Source: Ignavibacteriota bacterium (GTDB taxonomy: Bacteria; Bacteroidota; Ignavibacteria; Ignavibacteriales; Melioribacteraceae). Taken from it: DNA of 64,000 nucleotides. The notes under the pieces are model-generated. The model was not told the origin of the DNA, made no database searches, and saw only the letters and a list, made by a program, of their open reading frames with translations. Below are positions 17,779 to 26,434 of this stretch, piece by piece; positions within the stretch are counted from its first letter, which is position 1; the number at the start of each line of letters is the position of its first letter. The stretch is taken from contig JADJGF010000001.1 of the NCBI GenBank assembly GCA_016708125.1, forward strand, positions 642,001 to 706,000, in the 5' to 3' direction. Both the position numbers and the translations under genes were made by a program.

Positions 17779-18114
17779 ATGAACATTCAGATATTCGGCA
17801 CAAAAAAATGTAACGACACAAAAAAAGCAGAGCGTTTTTTTAAGGAACGGAATATTCAAATTCACTTTAGGGATTTAGCGGAAAAAGGAATTAGCCCAGG
17901 CGAATTGGAGAATATTCTTCACAAAATTGATGAAGAGAATTTGATTGATAAAAATTCTAAACAGTTTGAGAAACGCGGTTTGAAGTATATGATTTTTAAT
18001 TTAAAGGAAGAACTTCTTTCCGATCCGCTGCTAATAAAAACTCCAATTGTTAGAAATGGAAAAAATGTTACTGTTGGATACGAACCGGAAGTTTGGAAGG
18101 AATGGATGAAGTAA
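17779..18114 (+). CDS. ArsC/Spx-fold protein
   Basis: 111 residues with the thioredoxin-like ArsC/Spx fold: an N-terminal beta strand and FGTKKCNDTKKAERFFKERNI with a single cysteine (Cys12 in KKCNDT), then DLAEKGISPGEL, and a C-terminal LIKTPIVRNGKNVTVGYEPEVW, a segment shared by Spx, MgsR and ArsC. The second Cys of the Spx CxxC is absent (Asn-Asp-Thr follows), so a classical Spx disulfide switch is unlikely. The Arg residues typical of true arsenate reductase are not evident either. It is most likely an ArsC-family protein of unknown substrate. Single gene, followed by a repeat region. Confidence 0.8.
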   Translation: MNIQIFGTKKCNDTKKAERFFKERNIQIHFRDLAEKGISPGELENILHKIDEENLIDKNSKQFEKRGLKYMIFNLKEELLSDPLLIKTPIVRNGKNVTVGYEPEVWKEWMK

Positions 18115-18143
18115 AATTGAAAGATGATTGACTTCTGTATTTT

Positions 18144-18219
18144 TTCTTACTCTTATTCTTAATCCTAATCTTACTCTATTATTTAATTAGCAAAAAGATT
18201 AAGAGTAAGATTAAGAAAA
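18144..18219. repeat. TTACTCTTA-type repeat forming an imperfect hairpin
   Basis: Between two convergent genes. The left part (18144-18177) consists of pyrimidine-rich TTCTTACTCTTA and TTCTTAATC units, and the right part (18195-18219) is its approximate reverse complement (AGATTAAGAGTAAG). Related tracts occur at 22536-22567 and 57491-57765. It may work as a bidirectional terminator. Confidence 0.6.
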
Positions 18220-18234
18220 CAAACTGAAAAAATG

Positions 18235-18310
18235 CTAAAACAAAATTTCTCTCTTGTTAAATTCTTCAACTAAATTTTCGTAACCGATAAATTGAATTCC
18301 ATCCCAGTTT
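18235..18310 (-). pseudogene. Displaced C-terminal tail of the HAD hydrolase
   Basis: In the reading frame shifted by one base from the HAD gene, the sequence just past its stop encodes NWDGIQFIGYENLVEEF and ends at a TAG (18235-18237). This is the normal C-terminal end of HAD proteins of this subfamily. It joins the main frame if one base is added to the A7 run (minus strand, 18312-18318). Confidence 0.75.
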
Positions 18311-18851
18311 ATTTTTTTGCTGCGTTTACATAATCCAAAATATCATCAATAAAAATGTGGGTTTCACTTGGTTCTTTTGTAAAATTTTCAACGGCTTTAT
18401 AAATTTTTTCTTCCGGTTTTACAGCCCCAACTTCATGTGAAAGAATTAATTTATCGAAATTTTCTAAAAACTTATTTTGTTCCCATCCAAATTTTTTGTG
18501 AATATGATTTGTGTTTGAAAGTAAAACTAATTTATAATTTTTTTTGAGTTTCGGAAGTAATTCAATTACATTCAAATTCATTGTAAATATTTCGGAAAAT
18601 ATTTTACAAAATTCATCTTCGGAAATTTTATTTTCCAGCCATTCCAAATTTATTTTAATAAAATCTTCGTTAGAAATTTTCCCCGATTCATAATCTCTAT
18701 GAATTGTGTAATTCTCAAGATATTTTTTAAAATATTTATCACCTAATCCGTTTTGAATTAAATTATAATTTTTCACCCATTTTTGATGATCAAATGGTAA
18801 AAGCACATTTCCCAAATCGAAAACAATTGTGGAGTATTTTTGTTTATTCAT
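18309..18851 (-). CDS. HAD-superfamily hydrolase (YihX-like), frameshifted near the C-terminus
   Basis: 180 residues of a HAD-IA phosphatase. Motif I is FDLGNVL with the nucleophile Asp12 (Gly at +2, as in YihX-type enzymes), motif II is LLSNTN, motif III Lys is in GAVKPEEKIY, and motif IV is FIDDILDYVNAAKK. All catalytic motifs are present. The frame stops right after AAKK, while the expected last 23 or so residues continue in the next frame down to 18235, so the gene carries a one-base deletion in a homopolymeric A run, a sequencing error, or a slippage site. Likely a small sugar-phosphate phosphatase; the substrate is unknown. Confidence 0.82.
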   Translation of the reverse strand: MNKQKYSTIVFDLGNVLLPFDHQKWVKNYNLIQNGLGDKYFKKYLENYTIHRDYESGKISNEDFIKINLEWLENKISEDEFCKIFSEIFTMNLNVIELLPKLKKNYKLVLLSNTNHIHKKFGWEQNKFLENFDKLILSHEVGAVKPEEKIYKAVENFTKEPSETHIFIDDILDYVNAAKK

Positions 18852-18931
18852 ATTATTCTAACTTTCTCATTTGCCAAGTTTGTCATTTTGATTTCGATGT
18901 ATTTTCTATTAATAAAAATTTCATTTTTACA

Positions 18932-18964
18932 AAAGATCCGGTCTTTTAAAAAGATCGGATCTTT
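18932..18964 (-). terminator. Terminator downstream of the M16 pair (GATC hairpin family)
   Basis: AAAGATCCGGTCTTT (18932-18946) and AAAGATCGGATCTTT (18950-18964) form a 15-base stem with one wobble. It lies 27 bases beyond the stop of the minus-strand M16 gene. The layout matches the hairpin at 16506-16537, with changed but mostly paired stem bases. Confidence 0.7.
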
Positions 18965-18990
18965 ATTGATTTAATTATTTTTCAATAGTT

Positions 18991-21063
18991 TTATTTTACT
19001 TCAAACATTGAATCACTCAATCCGGAATTGGTCTTTACCGATGTTACTTCCAAATTAATTGATTGCGGTCCTAATGTCTGTGCAAGTTTAAAAGGATGTT
19101 TCATTCCATCAACATCTCTATAATCATCCAAATCAATTGTTTGTGTAAAAGTTCCTTGCGGCGAAGTTACACTGTTTACTTCACGAATTTTCAAACTTGT
19201 TTCCTTATCATAATATTGTGTGGATTTTTTTCCGGATGGAATTGTTGAAATTATTTTGTAAGCATCTTTTCCGTTTATTGTTTCAATTCCGTCAAGTTCA
19301 ATTTTAACATTATTTTTTGCATAATCTAAAAACGAATTTAAGATTGCTTGGAATTTCAGTTCGTCAAGCATTTCGCCTTCCAAATTTTGCACTTGTCCCA
19401 TTCCTTCTACTTTTCCTTTTTCTCCATCAAAAACTGTTGTTTGTTTTCCGACAGAAAAATCCAATTCTTGAAAAAGTTTATTCGGTGCTTTTTGAGCCAT
19501 TGTCAATTTTATGTTCATTCCTTGAACAACGCCTTTGTATTCAACTATTTTATCCGTAACGGCAGAAATTTTTTCTCTTCCGCCGGTTGCTTCAATAAAT
19601 TTTTCAATTATATTTTCGGCAGTAATTCCTTCTTCAACTTTCTTAACATTTGGATCATATTCTTTTCCATAAATATCATAATACTGAACTTTTCCGCTTA
19701 CGCTGAATTTCTTTAAATTTTCTGCAACTTCTTTTGCGTTTCCAACAACAATTATTTGCGCATTACTTGGTTTCAAATATTTTTTTGCCATTTCCTGAAC
19801 ATCATCAGCAGTTACTAAGCTTAAATTTTTAAGATAATTTTTATAATAATCTTTTGGAAGATTATACATTGCAATATTTAATGCAAATCGCGCAATGGTT
19901 TGCGGATTTTCAAGTGATCGAGAAAAACTTCCATTTAAATAACTTTTAATTCTTTCAAGTTCTAATTCCGGAACTTTCTCATTTCTCAACCTTTTCAATT
20001 CATTAAAAATTTCTGTAATTGCGCTATCCGTTACTGAGTTTCTAACTGTCGCCGAAGCATTAAAATTACCAATAACTTTATCGGAATTTAAAGAACTTCC
20101 GGCTCCATAAGTGTAACCGTGTTTTTCTCGCAAATTTTGATTTAATCTTGCAGAAAATGTTCCGCCTAAAACTGCACTCATTACGGATGCTTTTATTAAA
20201 TCCGGACTATTTTTTTCTAACTCAACGGGATAAGTTACATTCACAACAGATTGAACCGAAGCATCACGATTTGAAATTCCAACTTTTGTAACTAACGGAG
20301 CTTTTGGAGTTGGAAAAGTTAGATTTTCAATTTCTCCCTTTTCCCATTTACTTAAAAACTTTTCACTAATTTTTTTTGCTTCTTTTAAATTTATATCACC
20401 GACAAATACTAAATATCCAATATTTGGTTTAAAGAATTTCTTATAATAATTTTTGCACATATCTAAAGAAATTGAATTAACTGATTGTTCCGTCATTACT
20501 TCTCCGTATGGATGATCGGCACCATAAGTTAAAACACTTCTAAGATTAGAAGCAATTGCATCCGGTTCTTCTTTTGCAGCAGCTAAACCGGAAAGCATTT
20601 GCTTTTTAAGTTTATCTAATTCCTCTTGCTTGAAATCGGAATTTAAAAGTACATCGGAAAATATTTCCATCAACTTATCAAAATGTTTTGTAAGCGATGA
20701 ACCGGAAATACTTATACCGGAAGTATTTAGATTTGCTCCAATAAAATCAATCTCTTCATCAATTTTTTCTTTTGATCGAGTTAATGTTCCTCTTCTTAAA
20801 AGTTGTCCGGCTAATTCAATATAACCGGTATTTTCTTTTTCTAAAATAGGATCTCGATCAATAATTAAATTGAAATTTATTTTGGGAAGTTTGTGATTTT
20901 CGATTACAAATACTTTTAAACCATTATCTAAAGTGAATGATTCATATTCACCCATATTTATTTCTGGTGCAGGTCCCGGTTTGGGTTGAACTGTTCTATC
21001 AACTTGTGCAACCAAGCTTAACACTCCAAAAAGAATAAATAAAATTACAATTTTAAATTTCAT
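18991..21063 (-). CDS. M16-family protein without zinc ligands, with C-terminal LolA-like domain
   Basis: 690 residues, exported (signal peptide ends LVAQ, 20). Residues 40-465 form two M16 (insulinase/processing peptidase) halves, but where active members have HxxEH this one has Glu-Leu-Ala-Gly-Gln (83-87), so it cannot bind the catalytic zinc and is presumably the non-catalytic partner. Arg/Tyr motifs of the second half are kept (LNQNLREKHGYTYGAGS). Residues 480-690 are an added beta-rich domain that resembles LolA-type or DUF4292-like lipoprotein-carrier folds (FIEATGGREKISAVTD; EVNSVTSPQGTF). It follows the catalytic partner gene by 29 bases; together they should form a periplasmic heterodimeric peptidase. 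Confidence 0.87.
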   Translation of the reverse strand: MKFKIVILFILFGVLSLVAQVDRTVQPKPGPAPEINMGEYESFTLDNGLKVFVIENHKLPKINFNLIIDRDPILEKENTGYIELAGQLLRRGTLTRSKEKIDEEIDFIGANLNTSGISISGSSLTKHFDKLMEIFSDVLLNSDFKQEELDKLKKQMLSGLAAAKEEPDAIASNLRSVLTYGADHPYGEVMTEQSVNSISLDMCKNYYKKFFKPNIGYLVFVGDINLKEAKKISEKFLSKWEKGEIENLTFPTPKAPLVTKVGISNRDASVQSVVNVTYPVELEKNSPDLIKASVMSAVLGGTFSARLNQNLREKHGYTYGAGSSLNSDKVIGNFNASATVRNSVTDSAITEIFNELKRLRNEKVPELELERIKSYLNGSFSRSLENPQTIARFALNIAMYNLPKDYYKNYLKNLSLVTADDVQEMAKKYLKPSNAQIIVVGNAKEVAENLKKFSVSGKVQYYDIYGKEYDPNVKKVEEGITAENIIEKFIEATGGREKISAVTDKIVEYKGVVQGMNIKLTMAQKAPNKLFQELDFSVGKQTTVFDGEKGKVEGMGQVQNLEGEMLDELKFQAILNSFLDYAKNNVKIELDGIETINGKDAYKIISTIPSGKKSTQYYDKETSLKIREVNSVTSPQGTFTQTIDLDDYRDVDGMKHPFKLAQTLGPQSINLEVTSVKTNSGLSDSMFEVK

Positions 21064-21092
21064 CTTAATTTCTCCAATTCATTAAAAACTTT

Positions 21093-22412
21093 TTATTGTT
21101 GAGCTGATTTTGGCAAATAATAAAGTACAACTCTATTTTCTTTTGTTAAATATTTTTGTGCAACATTTTGGATATCATCAATCGTAACCTTCATATATTT
21201 ATCAATTTCGGAATTTATTAAATCAGTATTTCCATAAAGAACATTATAAGTTGCTAAATTATTTGCAATTCCCGCAACTGTAGAATTTCCGCTAACAAAA
21301 TCATTTTCAATTTGGTTTCGCAATTTTTGAAATTCACTTTCGCTAATTTTTTCATTTATCGATTTATTTAATTCTTCTTGCATTGCAGTTTCTAAATCAT
21401 CTGCTGTAATTCCCATATTGCTTATTCCGTATGTTATGAATAGCCCAGAATCTTCTAATGAAAATGGGAAAGCTCCAACATTTACTGCTTTTTGTTTTTG
21501 ATCAACAACAGCTTTTTGCAGACGTGAACTTTCTCCGGAAGCTAAAAGTGTTGTTAGCATTGTAAGTGAATAAAAATCTTCCGTACCTAACGCTGGAATT
21601 CTATATGCTTGAAGCACAAGAGGAAGCTGAATATTATCATAAACCGTATCTCTAACTTCAGCAGTTAATGGTGGTTCGATAACATTTGGTCTGGGAATAA
21701 TTTTTTTAGATTTTTGGATATCTGCAAAATATTTTTTAATTAATTCTTTTGTTTTTTCAATTTCAATATCACCGGCAATTACTAAAGTTGCATTTTCTGG
21801 GACATAAAAAGTTTTGTAAAAATCTCTAAATTCTTGAATTGTTGCTTGGTCAATATATTGAACTGACCCAATCGGCAGCCATGTATATGGATGTACTTTG
21901 TAAGCTCTTTTAAAAGTTTCTTCAATTACAGAACCATACGGTTGATTTTCATAGCGTTGTTTTTTTTCTTCCTTTACAACTTTTCTTTGTGTTTCTACTC
22001 CAACCGTATCAATCTTAGCATGCAACAATCTTTCAGATTCAATCCACAATCCTAATTCCAATTGGTTTGATGGAAGAATTTCATAATAATAAGTTCTGTC
22101 TTGAGAAGTGTTTGCATTATTTGTTCCTCCGGCACTTTCCATAATCTTATCAAACTGACCGCGCGGAATATTTTCGGAACCTTCAAACATTAAGTGTTCA
22201 AAAAAATGTGCAAATCCGGTTCTTTCGGGATCTTCATTTTTTGATCCGACATGATACATAATTGAAACAGCTACAATTGGCGTAGTTTTATCTTGATGTA
22301 AAATTATATGCAATCCATTATCAAGATCATATTCGGTAAATTCAATTTTTCTTGCTTGAGCAAAAATTAAAGTTACGGAAAGCAAAAACATTAAAATTAA
22401 TTTTGATTTCAT
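21093..22412 (-). CDS. M16-family zinc peptidase, catalytic partner
   Basis: 439 residues, exported (signal peptide to about FAQ, 19). The inverted zinc motif HFFEH (69-73) sits in RTGFAHFFEHLMFEGSENIPRG, and the downstream Glu ligand lies in the KVVKEEKKQRYENQPYG region (about 142-158). It has a single M16 pair of domains, the length of a mitochondrial-processing-peptidase beta subunit. It acts with the following gene, whose product lacks the zinc site. A third, fused M16 protein is encoded at 34464-37241. The role is probably breakdown of small peptides in the periplasm. Confidence 0.92.
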   Translation of the reverse strand: MKSKLILMFLLSVTLIFAQARKIEFTEYDLDNGLHIILHQDKTTPIVAVSIMYHVGSKNEDPERTGFAHFFEHLMFEGSENIPRGQFDKIMESAGGTNNANTSQDRTYYYEILPSNQLELGLWIESERLLHAKIDTVGVETQRKVVKEEKKQRYENQPYGSVIEETFKRAYKVHPYTWLPIGSVQYIDQATIQEFRDFYKTFYVPENATLVIAGDIEIEKTKELIKKYFADIQKSKKIIPRPNVIEPPLTAEVRDTVYDNIQLPLVLQAYRIPALGTEDFYSLTMLTTLLASGESSRLQKAVVDQKQKAVNVGAFPFSLEDSGLFITYGISNMGITADDLETAMQEELNKSINEKISESEFQKLRNQIENDFVSGNSTVAGIANNLATYNVLYGNTDLINSEIDKYMKVTIDDIQNVAQKYLTKENRVVLYYLPKSAQQ

Positions 22413-22535
22413 TTTTCTCCTAAAGCAGTTTTAGTTTAAATTATTTTTTTGTTGAAGTAATTTACTTAATCCAAATTACAAAAAAAAAGGAAGAATACTT
22501 CTCCCTTCTTTCTTCAAAATGTTTATCAACACAAC

Positions 22536-22567
22536 TTCTTACTCTTACTCTTACTCTTAATCTTTTT
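22536..22567. repeat. TTCTTACTCTTACTCTTACTC repeat tract
   Basis: Three tandem TTACTC units followed by TTAATCTTTTT, lying between the stop of glyS and the start of the M16 gene. Related to the tracts at 18144 and 57491. On the minus strand this is a purine-rich segment just past the glyS stop. Confidence 0.55.
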
Positions 22568-22569
22568 CT

Positions 22570-24054
22570 TTACCTTAACTTTTCAAGAAAATATTTTAAC
22601 AACTCTTTTTTATCCAATCTAATTTGTTCCATAGAATCTCTATCTCGCACTGTAACAGTTCCATCTTCCAAAGTTTGTGTATCTACAGTAACGCAGAAAG
22701 GCGTTCCGGCTTCATCTTGTCTTCTGTATCTTCTTCCAACTGCACCTTTATCATCATAGAAAACTTTCATAAACGGACGTAAATCATTTTCAATTTCGCG
22801 AGCAATTTCCGGCATTCCATCTTTATTTACCAGAGGTAAAATTGCAGCTTTAATTGGTGCAAGTTTTGGATGAAATTTTAATACAACTCTGGTTTCTCCG
22901 TTTACTTCTTCTTCATTATATGCATCAACCAAAAACGCCATAAATGATCTTGAAGCTCCGGCGGAAGTTTCAATAATAAATGGAATATATTTTTTCTTTA
23001 ATTCTTCATCAAAATATTTTTGAGATTTTCCGGAAAATTCTTCGTGTCTTCCCAAATCAAAATTTGTTCGGTTATGAATTCCTTCAATTTCTCCCCAACC
23101 AAACGGAAACTGATATTCAATATCCGTTGCTTCTTTTGCATAATGAGCAAGCTTGTTTGCCGGATGATCATGATATCTTAATTTTTCCGGAGTCATACCC
23201 AATTTTTTAAACCATTCCAATCTAGTTGCTTTCCACGAATCATAATTTTTCTTGTCTTCACTGGGTTTTACAAAATACTGCATTTCCATTTGTTCAAACT
23301 CGCGTGTACGGAAAAGGAAATTTTTTGTATTAATTTCATTACGGAAAGCTTTGCCAATTTGCGCAATTCCGAACGGAAGTTTTTGTCGACTTGCACTTTG
23401 CACATTTAAGAAGTTTACAAAAATTCCTTGCGCAGTTTCGGGTCGCAAATAAATTGCGTTTTCTAATTTTTCGACTGGTCCAAGAAAAGTTTTAAACATT
23501 AAATTAAAATTTCGTGGAGTTGTAAAAGTTCCTTTATTTCCACATTGTGGACAATTTATTTCTTCCAAAAAAGAATCAGCGAAATCTTTATTTGATAACA
23601 GCAATTCAAATTTTTCATCTAAAGTTTTATCTGAATTAAGAATTGATTTTAAATTTTCATCATTTACTTTTTCTAAAAATGTTTCAAACAATTTTTCTTT
23701 CTTTTTGTCTGCAATCGCTTCTCCCAAAGTATCCAATCTGAATCTTGCTTTACATTGTTTGCAGTCAATCATTGGATCTGTAAAATTTTCAACGTGACCG
23801 CTTGCTTCCCAAACTTTTGGGTGCATTAAAATTGATGCATCTAAACCTTCTACATCTTCACGGTAAGTCATGGCTTTCCACCATTCGGATTTTATATTAT
23901 TCAAAAGTTCAACACCTAACGGACCGTAATCCCAACAGCCGTTTAATCCGCCGTATATTTCACTTGATTGGAAAACAAAACCTCTTCTTTTTGCAAGAGA
24001 TACAATTTTTTCAATTATATCATTTCTATTATTCTGTGCTATGGTAAACCTCAC
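22570..24054 (-). CDS. glyS: Glycyl-tRNA synthetase (alpha2 type)
   Basis: Charges tRNA-Gly with glycine. A class II synthetase of the dimeric type: GGLNGCWDYGPLG near the N-terminus, a zinc-type insert with CKQCKARF and CPQCGNKG, motif 2 FRNEINTKNFLFRTREFEQMEMQ, motif 3 GASRSFMAFLVDAY, and a C-terminal anticodon-binding domain. The start is unclear. The frame can open at TTG 24075, GTG 24054 or ATA 24042. TTG overlaps a TATATTTG promoter-like element (24073-24080). Only the ATA has a good ribosome-binding site (AGTGAGG, 5 bases before), and it yields the expected Met-Ala-Gln-Asn-Asn start. Coordinates use the conventional GTG. Confidence 0.93.
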   Translation of the reverse strand: MRFTIAQNNRNDIIEKIVSLAKRRGFVFQSSEIYGGLNGCWDYGPLGVELLNNIKSEWWKAMTYREDVEGLDASILMHPKVWEASGHVENFTDPMIDCKQCKARFRLDTLGEAIADKKKEKLFETFLEKVNDENLKSILNSDKTLDEKFELLLSNKDFADSFLEEINCPQCGNKGTFTTPRNFNLMFKTFLGPVEKLENAIYLRPETAQGIFVNFLNVQSASRQKLPFGIAQIGKAFRNEINTKNFLFRTREFEQMEMQYFVKPSEDKKNYDSWKATRLEWFKKLGMTPEKLRYHDHPANKLAHYAKEATDIEYQFPFGWGEIEGIHNRTNFDLGRHEEFSGKSQKYFDEELKKKYIPFIIETSAGASRSFMAFLVDAYNEEEVNGETRVVLKFHPKLAPIKAAILPLVNKDGMPEIAREIENDLRPFMKVFYDDKGAVGRRYRRQDEAGTPFCVTVDTQTLEDGTVTVRDRDSMEQIRLDKKELLKYFLEKLR

Positions 24055-24141
24055 TTTGTTAAAAAGGATTTGCAAATATAATATTTTTTGAGAATTTGTG
24101 GAGTGTAGTAATTTGTGAAAGACGAATAATTCAATAAAATT

Positions 24142-24957
24142 TTAATTAAATATTATTGCCGATAAATAACCCACAACTTCAGAAGTATCTCCGGTTATAT
24201 CTCCGGAATCTGTTTGCATCAATACTTTAGAATTTTTATAATTTTTATTTTTGAGTGCTTTCATTACTGCCACAATTGCTCCGCCGCCGCAAGCTTCACA
24301 ATTTTTTGTTTCTAAATCTGATTGAAGTTTTTCAAATTCAAATTTATTTATGTGTTCAATAATTTTTCCATCTTTAATCTGGGCTTTTTCTCTAATATAA
24401 AAGTGCGATAAATCCGAACTTGCAATAAGTAAATTTTCATCATCAATAAAATTTGATAAAACTTCAGCTAATTCATCTACGAACATTTTGCTTTGATCAC
24501 CAATGACAATAGGTATAAGTTTAAATTCTCCAATAGCAATTTGTAAAAACGGAAGTTGAACTTCCAAAGCATGCTCGTTTCTATGACCTTCTTCGCCGGA
24601 AAAAAATAAATTACTCTTATCTAAAATTTGATTTCTTAAATCAGAATTTATTTTAATTTGACCAAGAGGAGTTTTATATGCATCTCCATCATAAACTGAA
24701 ATTCCCGGAAAATATTCTCTGTGACTTGGCGAAATAACAATTACGTTCTTAAATTTTTTCCCAATAATTGTTTTGTAACCAAACGTAGCAGTTTGTCCGG
24801 AATAAACATATCCGGCATGCGGAGAAATTATTCCGCCGACATTTTCATATTTATTTATTAAATCAACTTTATCAAAAAAATTATTTATCATTTTCTCAAG
24901 TTCAATTTTGGAGTTTGGATAAAACATTCCCGCAACTTTTGGTTCTCTAATTTTCAT
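24142..24957 (-). CDS. amrB: AmmeMemoRadiSam system protein B (MEMO1 family)
   Basis: 271 residues of the Memo family, related to non-haem iron dioxygenases (LigB-like fold). Conserved segments include REPKVAGMFYP at the N-terminus, GGIISPHAGYVYSG with the first His, ISPSHREYF, GHRNEHALEVQLPFLQ with the second His, IPIVIGDQ, and a late SSDLSHFY with a third His. Cellular function is not settled; the family co-occurs with AMMECR1 proteins and a radical-SAM enzyme. Its ATG overlaps the last base of the AMMECR1 stop (TAATG), so the pair is translationally coupled. Confidence 0.92.
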   Translation of the reverse strand: MKIREPKVAGMFYPNSKIELEKMINNFFDKVDLINKYENVGGIISPHAGYVYSGQTATFGYKTIIGKKFKNVIVISPSHREYFPGISVYDGDAYKTPLGQIKINSDLRNQILDKSNLFFSGEEGHRNEHALEVQLPFLQIAIGEFKLIPIVIGDQSKMFVDELAEVLSNFIDDENLLIASSDLSHFYIREKAQIKDGKIIEHINKFEFEKLQSDLETKNCEACGGGAIVAVMKALKNKNYKNSKVLMQTDSGDITGDTSEVVGYLSAIIFN

Positions 24958-25514
24958 TACGATATTTCCTCTTCAGAAAATATAGTTGCAGTAAATGCTT
25001 TTAATTTTAGATTTTTCGTTTTCCAATATTCTTCATAAAGTCCCGCTTTTTTGCAAAGTGCCGATAAATATTGATCTTTATCAAGTTTGTGTTCTATTGG
25101 AACTTGAGGTAACAACAGCGCTTTCCTTCTATTCTCTTCTAAAATCAATCCGTGTTTACCCAAAATAATTTCGTCATAATTATTTAACGGAAAGGCTTCG
25201 GATAAAATTGAAATTTCCAATTTAATTTTAGCAAATTCACTTTCGCTTAATGGCTCAAATCGCGGATCATGAAAAGCCGCTTGAAATGCCGCATCCATAA
25301 CGGTTTTGCTTAATTCGTCATCCGATTGAATATATCCGATGCATCCACGCAATTTTTTATTAATTGTAATTGTAACAAATGCTCCGGAATTAGTTTTTAG
25401 AATTGGAAATTCTTCAGATGTGGGAAGATTTATATGACTTGGACGAAATCCGGATTCTATTGAAAAATGCGCAAAAGAAAGAAGCATTTTTTTTTCTTGT
25501 GGAGTAAGTTCCAT
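24957..25514 (-). CDS. amrA: AmmeMemoRadiSam system protein A (AMMECR1 family)
   Basis: 185 residues with the AMMECR1 domain: ESGFRPSHINLP, GAFVTITINKKLRGCIGYIQ with the conserved LRGCIG motif, AAFHDPRFEPLSESEFAKIKLEISIL, and GKHGLILEENRRKALLLPQVP. The function of the family is unknown. It is coupled to the Memo gene by a one-base overlap and preceded by a DUF4905 gene at 17 bases. The third member of the system, a radical-SAM protein, is not in this window. Confidence 0.92.
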   Translation of the reverse strand: MELTPQEKKMLLSFAHFSIESGFRPSHINLPTSEEFPILKTNSGAFVTITINKKLRGCIGYIQSDDELSKTVMDAAFQAAFHDPRFEPLSESEFAKIKLEISILSEAFPLNNYDEIILGKHGLILEENRRKALLLPQVPIEHKLDKDQYLSALCKKAGLYEEYWKTKNLKLKAFTATIFSEEEIS

Positions 25515-25531
25515 AAATCCGCCTAAAATAA

Positions 25532-26344
25532 TTAAACAATTTTATACGAAATTAATTCTATTTTATTTTTGAGAACAATCAAATTGTTTTTATAAATGAA
25601 AAATGAATCCGGTGAATAAGAATTTATATTTTTATTTAAAACTTCTGTAATAAGTTTTTTCTTTTTATCAATATTGTAAACGGCAAACATATTATCAAGA
25701 AAATTATTTTCTTTTTTAAGATGATAATTGAACATTAATAAATCGCCGAATTTTATTAAGTCAATATTGCTTACACCACTTTTATGCTGAGTTTCTTTTT
25801 CAACTATTGCAGATAAATCTTTGTCATCATTATAAAAAGTTTCTGGATAAATATAATTTGCAAAATCTTCAGAATTAATATTTCCCAAAACTGATTTTAG
25901 TTTCTCATCTTCATTTTCTATTTTTTCAATTATTTCCCCGGAATGAAAATCCAGAACAATAATTTCTCTGCCTTCAAACTTTTTTTTGTAACCGTAAATT
26001 TTTGAATCAAGAATAGTTAGAAAAATTAAATCATCATTTTGCCATAAAACTTTTTTTTGTTGAATATCATAAACAATAATTTTTTTATGTTCCGGCATAT
26101 TTGGTTTTGCATATTGATGAAATATAATTTTTTCATCGTAAATTTTTTCTACCCCAATCCAAAATTTTTCTTCCATTTGAAAATTTTTTAAAATTGATTT
26201 TCCACTTGTCAAATCAATATAATGATAGAAAACTTCTTTGTTTTCCAAATCTCTTGTTTCAATTAAAATTTTATCAGATTCAGAAATTAACAAACGCCAA
26301 ATTTGGTTTTTATCTGTAAAGGAAAATGTTTTTTTAAGTTTCAT
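25532..26344 (-). CDS. DUF4905 domain protein
   Basis: 270 residues, cytoplasmic by sequence (no signal peptide). Matches the Bacteroidota DUF4905 family: an N-terminal LKKTFSFTDKNQIWRLL, then YIDLTSGKSILKNFQMEEKFWIGVEKIYDEKIIFHQYAKPNMPEHKKIIVYD. The repeated pattern of strands with turn motifs suggests a beta-propeller-like fold. ATG at 26344 is chosen over TTG at 26353. It lies 17 bases upstream of the AMMECR1 gene in the same direction and is probably cotranscribed. No function is known. Confidence 0.75.
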   Translation of the reverse strand: MKLKKTFSFTDKNQIWRLLISESDKILIETRDLENKEVFYHYIDLTSGKSILKNFQMEEKFWIGVEKIYDEKIIFHQYAKPNMPEHKKIIVYDIQQKKVLWQNDDLIFLTILDSKIYGYKKKFEGREIIVLDFHSGEIIEKIENEDEKLKSVLGNINSEDFANYIYPETFYNDDKDLSAIVEKETQHKSGVSNIDLIKFGDLLMFNYHLKKENNFLDNMFAVYNIDKKKKLITEVLNKNINSYSPDSFFIYKNNLIVLKNKIELISYKIV

Positions 26345-26434
26345 AAAACCCAATAGAAATTGATGAAAATAATTGTTAAATGGCTAAATTGTTTTATGTT
26401 AGCAAAACAAAACAGCAAATAGTGATTTTTTAAT

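Noticed and set aside
19317..19716. Two open frames of 80 and 122 codons on the plus strand
   Set aside because: Both lie inside the M16 gene on the other strand, have no recognisable protein features and arise from its codon bias.
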